DNA of 39,105 nucleotides from assembly GCA_002393575.1 (NCBI GenBank), contig DGSN01000043.1, forward strand, positions 1 through 39,105, read 5' to 3'. The notes below the pieces were generated by a model that was not told the DNA's origin, searched no databases, and saw only the letters and a program-made list of their open reading frames with translations. Below, piece after piece: positions 15,024 to 22,381 of the stretch. The position numbers were made by a program, and so were the translations under genes. The DNA is from Prevotellaceae bacterium UBA4361. Its GTDB lineage: Bacteria; Bacteroidota; Bacteroidia; Bacteroidales; Bacteroidaceae. Position 1 is the first letter of the stretch. Every line of letters starts with the position of its first letter.

Positions 15024-15084
15024 TTTGTTTGATTTTTTATGGATTGTGTTTAAAGTGTTTGATGACATAGGTTCATAAATCCCT

Positions 15085-15116
15085 GCAAAATTACGTAAAA
15101 ATAGTTTTATCACAAA
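15085..15116 (-). promoter_or_regulatory. Promoter of the two-repeat lipoprotein gene
   Basis: TTTG (15116-15113), exactly 19 bases, TAATTTTGC (15093-15085) on the minus strand. It fixes the translation start at 15023 with a leader of about 55 bases. Confidence 0.8.
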
Positions 15117-15245
15117 ATTTTAGACGGTTTTCTTTCATCGCATTGGCTCGCACCCTTCTTTCCTTTCCCGTTCAAAACGCCTTTGCTGAACCCCAACTGA
15201 AGTTCCCTTGAGAACCAAAAAAAACGACGAACCTTCGCGAAAAGA

Positions 15246-15377
15246 AAAACGAGCGCCCGTTTTACTCAAAACGAGCGTTCGTTTCATCCAAAACGGGCGC
15301 TCGTTTTTTTCTGTAAATCCCCAATGGCGTTTTTGTGGGTTTGAAAAGGCGTTTGTCTGAGTCCTCAATGGGGTTGT
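15246..15377. repeat. Degenerate array with strict 22-bp period (six units)
   Basis: Six consecutive 22-base units start at 15246, 15268, 15290, 15312, 15334 and 15356. The first three are near-palindromic AAAACGAGCG/CGCTCGTTTT blocks, and unit 3 (first 18 bases) is the exact reverse complement of unit 1. The next three share TCCCCAATGGCGTTT-like text (aatggcgttt, aaaggcgttt, aatggggtt) in the same phase. The array lies between the terminator of the winged-helix gene and the lipoprotein promoter, so it is probably not transcribed. A 13-base word here (15313-15325) recurs inverted in the array at 35291-35460. Confidence 0.75.
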
Positions 15378-15386
15378 GGTTGAGGC

Positions 15387-15424
15387 AAACAAAAGAGGCT
15401 GCACTGCCAAAACAATGCAACCTC
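15387..15424 (-). terminator. Terminator of the winged-helix gene
   Basis: GAGGCTGCA (15395-15403) pairs with TGCAACCTC (15416-15424), with one G-U pair, and the minus strand continues TTTTGTTT. It lies 75 bases after the stop codon at 15500. Confidence 0.8.
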
Positions 15425-15499
15425 ATTATGTATTATCTGCTGAACCTCTGTGGGAGGTTTGTCCAGATGTAGATGTATCGCAAAAATGGATTTGCGGGA

Positions 15500-15712
15500 T
15501 TACTTCAAAGAGTAAGCGAATGGGTCCTTCTCGTCACCAGTCTCTTCTACGTTGAGCTTGTCCTCGCGGAGCAACCAGCCAAGTCCGAGGTTGAAATCCT
15601 TTTCAGCGAGTTTTGTTGTCTTCTTGATCTGCTTGTAAGTCAAGCTTGCATTTGCTTCTGCGATAGCATTCCAGATAAGACCTGCGATGTTACCTGCCTT
15701 TTCCTGCAACAT
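15500..15712 (-). CDS. Small winged-helix protein (DUF2582-like)
   Basis: A 70-residue protein, MLQEKAGNIAGLIWNAI ... with the pattern of the winged-helix DUF2582 family: an N-terminal helix, then SLTYKQIKKTTKLAEKDFN as a helix-turn-helix, then LGWLLREDKLNVEE as helix and wing. The wing looks short for DNA contact, and family members may act through protein contacts. It has its own full promoter at 15784-15815 and its own terminator, so it is expressed alone. The target is unknown. Confidence 0.8.
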   Translation of the reverse strand: MLQEKAGNIAGLIWNAIAEANASLTYKQIKKTTKLAEKDFNLGLGWLLREDKLNVEETGDEKDPFAYSLK

Positions 15713-15783
15713 AATAATTAAATTTATTTTAAAAAAGTTAAACTTACCTCTTTTTGTTAGAGGCTTACCTTAAAAATTCGACT

Positions 15784-15815
15784 GCAAAATTACATATTTA
15801 ATTATTATATGCAAA
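15784..15815 (-). promoter_or_regulatory. Promoter of the winged-helix gene
   Basis: TTTG (15815-15812), exactly 19 bases, TAATTTTGC (15792-15784) on the minus strand; leader about 65 bases. Confidence 0.82.
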
Positions 15816-15834
15816 ACAAAAAGAGCAAAATATC

Positions 15835-15923
15835 TGTGTTCGCACACAATTATAACATCTTTTAACACAAAGTGTTGCTAAAATGCTGTTTTTAAGAGCA
15901 ATTCTGTTTGTGTACGAACACAA
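15835..15923. other. Nested inverted repeats upstream of the winged-helix promoter
   Basis: TGTGTTCGCACACAA (15835-15849) pairs over 15 bases with TTGTGTACGAACACA (15908-15922), with one G-U pair. In the loop, AACAC-AAA-GTGTT is a further palindrome using the same letters. A second near-palindrome around CATTTTTAAAAATG follows at 15937-15950. The element sits between the uridine kinase stop and the -33 box at 15812-15815. It could be the kinase terminator or an operator. Confidence 0.6.
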
Positions 15924-15957
15924 GGCGCATGTACTGCATTTTTAAAAATGTATGCGT

Positions 15958-16575
15958 TTAGTCCACGATTCCGAGTCCTGCGCGGATATACATTTGCATC
16001 ATGGCAATGGCACGGTCGTTGTTTCCACCATTCGGGATGATGATGTCGGCGAATTGCTTGGTGGGTTCAATGAACTCGTCGTGCATGGGCTTGAGTACGT
16101 TGCGGTATTTGCTGATGAGCATGTCGAGAGGATGTCCGCGCTCGGCGATGTCGCGCTGGATGACGCGGAGCAGGCGTTCGTCGGCTCCTGCATCGACGAA
16201 GATTTTCAGGTCCATCAGGTCGCGCAGGCTCTTGTCGTAGAGTGCCATGATGCCTTCCACGATGATAACATCCTTAGGCTCAACGTGTACGGTTTCTTCC
16301 AGACGCGTGCAAGTGATGTAGGAGTAAGTGGGCTGTTCGATGGCTTGTCCGCGGCGCAATTGCTCGATTTGCTTGGCAAGCAGTGGCCACTCGAAAGCGT
16401 CTGGATGGTCGAAGTTGGTTTGTTTTCTCACTTCCAGCGGGAGGTTCGATTGGTCGTTGTAGTATGAGTCTTGAGGGATGACTGCCACGCTGTTGTCGGG
16501 TAGCGACTCAATGATTTTCCTTACGACGGTGGTTTTTCCCGACCCTGTTCCGCCTCCAATTCCAATAATCAGCAT
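15958..16575 (-). CDS. udk: Uridine kinase
   Basis: A 205-residue cytoplasmic enzyme that phosphorylates uridine and cytidine in pyrimidine salvage. It starts MLIIGIGGGTGSGKTTV, the P-loop of the family. VIPQDSYYNDQSNLP carries the catalytic aspartate of DSYY, NFDHPDAFEW follows, and VIIVEGIMALYD with RVIQRDIAERG completes the signature. Length is normal. Its promoter (16627-16659) overlaps the divergent promoter of the S37 peptidase. Confidence 0.95.
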   Translation of the reverse strand: MLIIGIGGGTGSGKTTVVRKIIESLPDNSVAVIPQDSYYNDQSNLPLEVRKQTNFDHPDAFEWPLLAKQIEQLRRGQAIEQPTYSYITCTRLEETVHVEPKDVIIVEGIMALYDKSLRDLMDLKIFVDAGADERLLRVIQRDIAERGHPLDMLISKYRNVLKPMHDEFIEPTKQFADIIIPNGGNNDRAIAMMQMYIRAGLGIVD

Positions 16576-16626
16576 AATGTTTTTGGGGTTTTAGTTGATT
16601 TATTTTGGTTTTTATTTGTTTTGCAT

Positions 16627-16659
16627 ACAAAATTAGGGTAAAACTTTCGGATTCACAAG
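16627..16659 (-). promoter_or_regulatory. Promoter of udk
   Basis: The minus strand reads CTTG (16659-16656), 20 bases and TAATTTTGT (16635-16627). It lies back to back with the plus-strand peptidase promoter. Confidence 0.65.
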
Positions 16660-16676
16660 AAAAAGCGTAACTTTGT
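16645..16676 (+). promoter_or_regulatory. Promoter of the S37 peptidase gene
   Basis: TTTC (16645-16648), 19 bases and TAACTTTGT (16668-16676). Its -33 box lies within the spacer of the divergent udk promoter, so the two should compete for polymerase. Confidence 0.6.
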
Positions 16677-16735
16677 CGCTCTTTATTAAATATAATAAGG
16701 TATAATTGTATTGTCGAATCTTCAAAATTGGGTCA

Positions 16736-18058
16736 ATGAAAAAGATTGTTGCAGCATATTGTTTCTTGTCGCTTTTTGTGGCGACCGTCATGGCGCAGGG
16801 TGAAGCATCGGACTTCTTGAAGCAACTTCAGGCTGTTGCTGGTGTTTCCGACATCAAAGCTTTGCAAAGCGATTTCTTCAAGGAGAAGTATGTGATGAAG
16901 ATTGAGCAGAACTTGGACGGACAGGATGCCTCGAAAGGGAAGTTCAAGCAGCGTATTATCGTGGGACTGAGGGGACTGGACCGTCCGACGGTCATCGTGA
17001 CAGAGGGCTATTTTGCGCATTATGCGTTGAGTCCTACCTATAAGGAGGAACTTTGCCAGCTGTTCGATGCCAACGTGGTGGTTTGTGAGTATCGTTATTT
17101 TGCCGAGTCGGTGCCGTCGGTGAGTGGTTTTCCGAACGACCCACATTCCTGGGACTATCTGACGGTGGACAATTCTCTGAGCGACATCCACCATGTGCGT
17201 CAGGCGATGGGACAGGTGTTCAAGGGCAAGTGGATTAGTACGGGCATCAGCAAGGGCGGTCAAACCACGATGTTCTACCGTGCCACTTATCCCGACGATG
17301 TGGATGTGAGTGTCAGCTATGTGGCTCCTTTGAACAAGTCGGTGGAGGATGGTAGGCATGAGCCTTTCCTTGCCAAGAAAGTGGGACTGGAAGACGAGCG
17401 AGAGGAAGTGTTTGAGGCTCAGGAGGAGTTGATGGAACGCAAACAGCGGCTCTTGCCTCGTTTTGAGCAATACGTGAAGGACAAGAATTATCATTTCAGC
17501 GTGAGTGCAGCTGATGTCTATGACTATTGCGTGATGGAATATCCGTTTGCGCTTTGGCAGTGGGGCACACCCGTTTCCTCGATTCCAGATGATGATGCTT
17601 CGGACGATGTGTGGTTTAAGAATTTCACTGAGGTGTCGAGTCCTGACTATTTTTCAAGCCCCAGCGACTTCACTCCGTTCTTCGTTCAGGCAGCTCGCGA
17701 GCTGGGCTATTACGGTTACTCACGAAAGGGACTGAAGAAGTGGCAGAGCGTGAAATCGACGAAGGGCTATTTAGGCAAAATCATGCTACCAGCGGGGCTG
17801 CGCGACATCAAGTTCGACAAGACGCTCTACAAGCGCACGGTGAAGTATCTGAAGGAGAACGACCCGAAGCACATCTTCATCTATGGCGAAATCGACCCGT
17901 GGACGGCAAGCGGTGTGGCTGGTTGGCTCGACTGTTCGAAAAAGAAGAACATGCGAGTGTATGTGCAGCCTCGTGGCAGTCATCGTGCCCGCATTGGCAA
18001 CATGCCAGAGGGGATGAAAGCGGAAATTATGTCACTACTGACAGAATGGCTGAAATAG
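16736..18058 (+). CDS. Secreted S37-family peptidase (PS-10-like tri/tetrapeptidyl aminopeptidase)
   Basis: A 440-residue secreted serine peptidase of MEROPS family S37, an alpha/beta-hydrolase that removes tri- or tetrapeptides from protein N-termini. MKKIVAAYCFLSLFVATVMAQ is the signal peptide and sets the start at 16736 rather than an upstream TTG-type start. GYFAHYALSP and CEYRYFAESVP are family landmarks; GISKGGQTT holds the nucleophile Ser172; EIDPWTA and GSHRA supply the acid and histidine. It is a single-gene unit. A weak AACCC...GGGTTTT hairpin follows the stop codon near 18068. Confidence 0.88.
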   Translation: MKKIVAAYCFLSLFVATVMAQGEASDFLKQLQAVAGVSDIKALQSDFFKEKYVMKIEQNLDGQDASKGKFKQRIIVGLRGLDRPTVIVTEGYFAHYALSPTYKEELCQLFDANVVVCEYRYFAESVPSVSGFPNDPHSWDYLTVDNSLSDIHHVRQAMGQVFKGKWISTGISKGGQTTMFYRATYPDDVDVSVSYVAPLNKSVEDGRHEPFLAKKVGLEDEREEVFEAQEELMERKQRLLPRFEQYVKDKNYHFSVSAADVYDYCVMEYPFALWQWGTPVSSIPDDDASDDVWFKNFTEVSSPDYFSSPSDFTPFFVQAARELGYYGYSRKGLKKWQSVKSTKGYLGKIMLPAGLRDIKFDKTLYKRTVKYLKENDPKHIFIYGEIDPWTASGVAGWLDCSKKKNMRVYVQPRGSHRARIGNMPEGMKAEIMSLLTEWLK

Positions 18059-18164
18059 TTTTGGCAGAACCCGTCTTTTGGCATGGGTTTTGCACAAATA
18101 CATTTCCAAATGATGAAGATAAGGATTAATAGCAAAACAAAAAAGAGTAAAGGAAACTCATTCA

Positions 18165-20708
18165 ATGAACAGTAACTATTCGCAAAAAATAACTCAAATT
18201 CTTCAATACAGCAGGGAAGAAGCTATTCGCTTGAATAATGACTACATCGGTCCTGAGCACATCATGCTTGGCATCATTCGTGATGGCGAGAACAAAGTGG
18301 TGGATGTGCTTCGCGACAAGTGTCATCTCGACTTGCCTGCCATTAAGCAGAGATTGGAATCGCGTTTGCGTAGAGATGTAAATGGTTCTGCATTCAATTA
18401 CGCCTCGAAGGACATTGCTTTCAATGAGAAGTCCTCGGGTGTCCTGCGACTTTGCATTCTGGAGTCGCGGCTCATGCGCAGCAAGACTGCTGATGTGGAA
18501 CATCTTTTATTGGCAATTATGAAACAAAAGGACAATCTTCCAGCATTGATTCTGGAGGACAACAATGTGACTTATAATGAGTTGTACGACTCGTTCTCCC
18601 AGCCATCACTCGCCGCTCCAAAGGCGAATGTGGGTTTCGACGACGAGGAGGATGAGGAAATGGATGTGCCGCCACGCAGCCGTGGAGGACAGGGAGACAA
18701 TCGTATGCAATCCACACGCACCGAGAAGAAGGGCAAAGGTACCGACACGCCTGCCATCGACCAGTTTGGCTTCGACCTCACCCGTGCTGCTCGTGAAGGA
18801 AAGCTCGACCCTGTTGTGGGGCGTGAAAAGGAAATCGAGCGCGTGGCTCAGATTCTTTCTCGAAGGAAGAAGAACAACCCTGTGCTGATTGGTGAGCCAG
18901 GCGTGGGAAAGAGTGCCATCGTGGAAGGACTGGCACAGCGCATCAACGAGCGCAAGGTGTCGAGAACGCTGTTCAACAAGCGTCTCATCACGCTCGACAT
19001 GACCAGCGTTGTGGCTGGAACCAAATACCGAGGACAGTTTGAGGAACGCATGAAGAGTATCATTGCGGAACTCAAGGCAAATCCCGACATCATTGTTTTT
19101 ATCGACGAAATCCACACTTTGGTGGGTGCGGGAAACCAAGCTGGCACGATGGATGCAGCCAACATGATGAAGCCAGCGCTTTCGCGTGGTGAACTGCAGT
19201 GCATCGGTGCAACCACTTTGGACGAGTATCGCAAGTCGATTGAGAAGGATGGTGCGCTCGAACGTCGTTTCCAGAAGATTATCGTGGAACCTACCACGAT
19301 GGAGGAAACACTTGAGATTCTGCACAACATCAAGGATCGATACGAGGAGCATCACAATGTGACTTACACGGAGGAGGCGCTTCAGGCATGTGTGAAACTC
19401 ACCGAGCGTTACGTCACCGACCGCCATTTCCCTGACAAGGCGATTGATGCCTTGGATGAGGCTGGCTCGCGCGTACATATAAATAATGTATCTGTTCCGA
19501 AGGAAATCGAAGAGAAGGAGAAAGCCATTGCGGAAGCAAATGCCAACAAGGAGAAGGCGGTGAAGAACCAGAACTATGAGTTGGCTGCCAACTACCGCGA
19601 CCGTGTGGTTCATCTTGAGAACGAATTGGAAGAGATGCGTGCGCAGTGGGAGGCTTCGTTGGTGGAGAATCGCGAAACGGTTGATGAAGAGAAGGTGGCT
19701 GAGACCGTCGCCCTCATGACAGGCATTCCTGTGCAGCGCATGGCAGCAGCCGAGGGAGTCCGTTTGAAAGGCATGAAGAGCGAACTGAAGTCGAAAGTCA
19801 TCGGTCAGGACCAAGCCATCGACAAGTTGGTGTCAGCCATCCAGCGCAGTAGAGTGGGGTTGAACGACCCGAACCGTCCTATCGGCACTTTCATGTTCTT
19901 GGGTCCTACGGGAGTGGGAAAGACCTATCTTGCCAAGAAGTTGGCTGAGCACATGTTCGGCACTTCGGATGCGCTGGTTCGTATCGACATGTCGGAATAC
20001 ATGGAGAAGTTCACCGTGAGCCGACTCGTGGGTGCCCCTCCAGGCTACGTGGGTTACGAAGAAGGTGGTATGCTCACCGAGCGTGTTCGTCGCAAGCCTT
20101 ACTCCATCGTGCTGTTGGACGAAATCGAGAAGGCGCATCCTGACGTGTTCAATATCCTCCTGCAAGTGATGGACGATGGACGACTGACGGATTCCAACGG
20201 ACGCACCGTCGATTTCCGCAACACAGTCATCATCATGACATCCAATGCTGGTACGCGCCAACTGAAGGAATTTGGCCGTGGTGTGGGATTTGCAGCCATG
20301 CAGGGAGTGAACGACAAGGAGATGTCGCGCTCCGTGGTTCGCAAGGCACTCGAAAAGCTCTTTGCTCCAGAGTTCCTCAACCGCATTGACGAAATCATCA
20401 CCTTCGACCAGCTCGAACTCGATGCCATCATCACCATCATCGACCAGGAGATTGCTCCGCTTCAGCAGCGTATCGAAAACCTCGGTTTCCACTTCTCCAT
20501 CGATGCTGAAACCAAGCGTCTCATTGCCGAAAAGGGTTACGACAAGCAGTTTGGTGCCCGTCCACTTCGCCGCGCCATCCAGTCGCACCTTGAAGATGGT
20601 CTTTCCGAACTGATTGTGGAAAACGACATCGAGCCAGGCAACACCATCGTTGCCAAACTCAACGAGGCAAAGGACAAGGTCATCTTCGAAGTGATGAAGA
20701 ACGAGTAA
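18165..20708 (+). CDS. clpC: ATP-dependent Clp protease ATPase subunit ClpC
   Basis: An 847-residue Hsp100 unfoldase that feeds proteins to ClpP. The N-terminal region has two Clp_N repeats (YSREEAIRLNNDYIGPEHIMLG and a second copy near residue 85; each motif abbreviated). The first AAA+ module shows GEPGVGKSA and VFIDEIHTLVGAG. A UVR-like coiled section (NYELAANYRDRVVHLENELE) sits between the modules, as in ClpC rather than ClpB, which would have a long M-domain. The second module shows GPTGVGKT, VLLDEIEKAHPD and the sensor GARPLRRAIQ. A bidirectional-type terminator follows. Confidence 0.94.
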   Translation: MNSNYSQKITQILQYSREEAIRLNNDYIGPEHIMLGIIRDGENKVVDVLRDKCHLDLPAIKQRLESRLRRDVNGSAFNYASKDIAFNEKSSGVLRLCILESRLMRSKTADVEHLLLAIMKQKDNLPALILEDNNVTYNELYDSFSQPSLAAPKANVGFDDEEDEEMDVPPRSRGGQGDNRMQSTRTEKKGKGTDTPAIDQFGFDLTRAAREGKLDPVVGREKEIERVAQILSRRKKNNPVLIGEPGVGKSAIVEGLAQRINERKVSRTLFNKRLITLDMTSVVAGTKYRGQFEERMKSIIAELKANPDIIVFIDEIHTLVGAGNQAGTMDAANMMKPALSRGELQCIGATTLDEYRKSIEKDGALERRFQKIIVEPTTMEETLEILHNIKDRYEEHHNVTYTEEALQACVKLTERYVTDRHFPDKAIDALDEAGSRVHINNVSVPKEIEEKEKAIAEANANKEKAVKNQNYELAANYRDRVVHLENELEEMRAQWEASLVENRETVDEEKVAETVALMTGIPVQRMAAAEGVRLKGMKSELKSKVIGQDQAIDKLVSAIQRSRVGLNDPNRPIGTFMFLGPTGVGKTYLAKKLAEHMFGTSDALVRIDMSEYMEKFTVSRLVGAPPGYVGYEEGGMLTERVRRKPYSIVLLDEIEKAHPDVFNILLQVMDDGRLTDSNGRTVDFRNTVIIMTSNAGTRQLKEFGRGVGFAAMQGVNDKEMSRSVVRKALEKLFAPEFLNRIDEIITFDQLELDAIITIIDQEIAPLQQRIENLGFHFSIDAETKRLIAEKGYDKQFGARPLRRAIQSHLEDGLSELIVENDIEPGNTIVAKLNEAKDKVIFEVMKNE

Positions 20709-20749
20709 CGATGTTCTAAATTGCAATAGATCTTATAAATAATGAATAT

Positions 20750-20788
20750 GAAAAGTGCTCCATCTGTTAGAAGGATGGGGCACTTTTT
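20750..20788 (+). terminator. Terminator of clpC
   Basis: AAAAGTGCTCCATC pairs with GGATGGGGCACTTTTT around a short loop, with one mismatch, and ends in a T-run. Confidence 0.85.
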
Positions 20789-20876
20789 GTGTTTAGGAAC
20801 GGCAAAAGGAATGAGAGGTTGTTTCAGCATAAAGACTGGAATAAGATGAATTTTCGGAACTTTTGCGTGAAATTGA

Positions 20877-20907
20877 TTGTTTTCTCTGATAATTGTTGTA
20901 TCTTTAC
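20877..20907 (+). promoter_or_regulatory. Possible promoter of the RNA/alpha-CTD-like unit
   Basis: TTG (20877-20879), 19 bases and TATCTTTAC (20899-20907), one base off the -7 consensus. It would start a transcript of about 550 bases that ends at the terminator at 21432-21467. Confidence 0.4.
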
Positions 20908-21007
20908 AACCAAGTTTACCAAAACATATATGCCAATGAATTAATAGAAGATAAAAAGTAATATAACATAAGACTGAACGTCCACTTTTGATTCTTGTTT
21001 TCCGACA

Positions 21008-21105
21008 ATTGGGGAATTAGAAGAAGCATTCAAGAACTGAAGTAGATAGTTCACGCCGTTTGGCGTGGGCATTTACTCGTTTAAGAATGCAAGGTTATCC
21101 CCAAT
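21008..21105 (+). ncRNA. Candidate structured RNA upstream of the alpha-CTD-like fragment
   Basis: ATTGGGGA (21008-21015) pairs with TCCCCAAT (21098-21105), enclosing a perfect hairpin CACGCC-GTTT-GGCGTG (21052-21067). The 3' part of that hairpin, GCGTGGG (21063-21069), is also complementary to CCCACGC in the downstream terminator (21432-21438). This permits two exclusive folds, as in an attenuator. No reading frame covers the region. I do not recognise an RNA family. The 916-base gap 20709-21624 holds this, the clpC terminator, the broken gene and the next promoter. Confidence 0.45.
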
Positions 21106-21127
21106 ACCTCGGAAGCGTAAGCGAAGT

Positions 21128-21379
21128 AGATTGCTCGATTTCCATTACCCTTAGAATCAGACTTCAAGGTTGTATATACGTTTGAAGATTTGTACAGGGA
21201 GTTCGGGAAAAAAATCTTGGGCATACCGATTAAAGTCGGCTCTCAAAAAGAGGAACATCACAACCTTAGAGGAATTTCTGTTACTCACACCAGGCGAATT
21301 GCTGGAGCTGGAAAACGTCGGCTACGAGACATTACTTCGCACCAAGAAGGCATTGAACAAGTTGGAAATTGTCTGGTGA
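21128..21379 (+). pseudogene. Broken gene with RNA polymerase alpha-CTD-like domain
   Basis: From about 21190, one frame reads LKKRNITTLEEFLLLTPGEL and then LELENVGYETLLRTKKALNK, a convincing match in pattern to the helix-hairpin-helix C-terminal domain of RNA polymerase alpha. The sequence just before it that looks protein-like (FEDLYREFGKKILGIPIKVG) is in the neighbouring frame. The two join near 21240, next to a run of A. Neither frame has a credible ATG. I read this as a small alpha-CTD-like gene with one frameshift, or less likely a programmed shift at the CTCAAAAAG stretch. It is followed by a strong terminator. Confidence 0.5.
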
Positions 21380-21431
21380 ATAATGTCCCACTGAGGCGGA
21401 ATCTGCCATCAACAATCGCTGTTGACTATTA

Positions 21432-21467
21432 CCCACGCTGCAACACTGCAACGTGGGTTTCTTTTTC
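21432..21467 (+). terminator. Terminator before the HTH cassette
   Basis: CCCACGCTGCA and TGCAACGTGGG form an 11-base stem with one mismatch and a 4-base loop, followed by TTTCTTTTTC. It shields the cassette at 21625 from upstream transcription. Confidence 0.88.
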
Positions 21468-21572
21468 ATCTGTAGAATTACGGAAAAATTACAAGAACTA
21501 TCAAAAACAAGGTAATATAGTTTAGTTTAACTACAAAAATGATTGTTAAAACAAACTTTTTTGAGAATTTTC

Positions 21573-21604
21573 TTGTTAATATGATAGTTTATAATTACCT
21601 TTGC
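21573..21604 (+). promoter_or_regulatory. Promoter of the HTH/membrane/zinc-ribbon cassette
   Basis: TTG (21573-21575), 20 bases and TACCTTTGC (21596-21604). It gives a leader of only about 14 bases before the ATG at 21625 and rules out a TTG start at 21601. Confidence 0.72.
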
Positions 21605-21624
21605 ACTCACAAATCTATAAACTT

Positions 21625-22380
21625 ATGCAACTGAATGAAAAATTATTGAAAGAGTTACCTCGTGTTTTATTTATGACACATGGGGCAATCTCTAAACAGT
21701 CAAACATTGCTATTGCCACATGGTATCGTATTGTTCAGACCCCATCAAAAATATCAGTTCAACAGCTTTTAGACCTCGCCAATGGTTTACAGGTTCCCGT
21801 CAGTCGTTTCATCTCCATGGATGACAAGAACATAGTCTCTCAACATAAGGACTATATTGTATATAGTGGTTACAAAAAGTGCTACTATGATAGAGATGCA
21901 ATTCAAAAAGTAATAAGTTCTGGTATGATATCTTCGTATCGTGATGCTGCACCTTTCGTTGGTTTACACCCAAACCGTGTTAAAGAGTCGCTTCTTGCAA
22001 TTCATAGGCTTCCTGTCGTCCGTTTACTTAAATTCTGCACCACATTCACCCTGAATGTTTTTGATTTCATTGTTGACCCGAATTCCCCCAATGCTAATAT
22101 AAAGGAACAAAAGGAAATCACTGCACAATCATCTGAATACGCTGCTATTCTTCATGACATTGCAACCTTGTTGCGTGAACAGGCTATTTTCAGAGAAGAG
22201 GTAAGACGCGACATTGCTAATTTGGGTAAAAAAATGGACTTGATATTAGGTACCAACAAAGGGCGTTCATCCCATAAAAAGGCAGAACAAACAGCAGTAC
22301 TTGCAAAACAAGCAGCGAAAGAGGCTCAAAGCCGTGCAGACAAACAGCTTAAAGTAACAAAAAATAGAAAAGAAGCATAA
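21625..22380 (+). CDS. Protein with two XRE-like helix-turn-helix segments and a C-terminal coiled coil
   Basis: A 251-residue protein of no family I can name. Residues about 18-60 look like an XRE/Cro-type HTH (HGAISKQSNIAIATWYRIV then SVQQLLDLANGLQVPVSRF). A second, similar unit follows at about 95-145 (SYRDAAPFVGLHPNRVKES then RLLKFCTTFTLNVFDFIVD). Residues about 160-205 are a predicted coiled coil, and the last 35 are Lys/Ala/Gln-rich. The likely role is DNA binding, perhaps control of the cassette. The next gene starts one base after its stop codon. Codon use is more AT-rich than in neighbouring housekeeping genes, suggesting acquisition. Confidence 0.7.
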   Translation: MQLNEKLLKELPRVLFMTHGAISKQSNIAIATWYRIVQTPSKISVQQLLDLANGLQVPVSRFISMDDKNIVSQHKDYIVYSGYKKCYYDRDAIQKVISSGMISSYRDAAPFVGLHPNRVKESLLAIHRLPVVRLLKFCTTFTLNVFDFIVDPNSPNANIKEQKEITAQSSEYAAILHDIATLLREQAIFREEVRRDIANLGKKMDLILGTNKGRSSHKKAEQTAVLAKQAAKEAQSRADKQLKVTKNRKEA

Positions 22381-22381
22381 A

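Noticed and set aside
15024..15113. Longer start for the two-repeat lipoprotein
   Set aside because: It would place the promoter inside the gene and remove the lipoprotein signal from the N-terminus.
15246..15377. CRISPR array
   Set aside because: Units are contiguous at 22 bases, without conserved repeats separated by unique spacers, and no cas genes are present.
15135..15410. 91-codon minus-strand open frame
   Set aside because: It lies over the 22-bp array, terminator and promoter region; its sequence is repeat text without a family pattern.
18068..18092. Terminator after the S37 peptidase
   Set aside because: Only a 5-base AACCC/GGGTT stem; too weak to call.
18606..19814. 402-codon open frame antisense to clpC
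   Set aside because: Shadow frame of a strongly conserved gene; no promoter and no recognisable domain.
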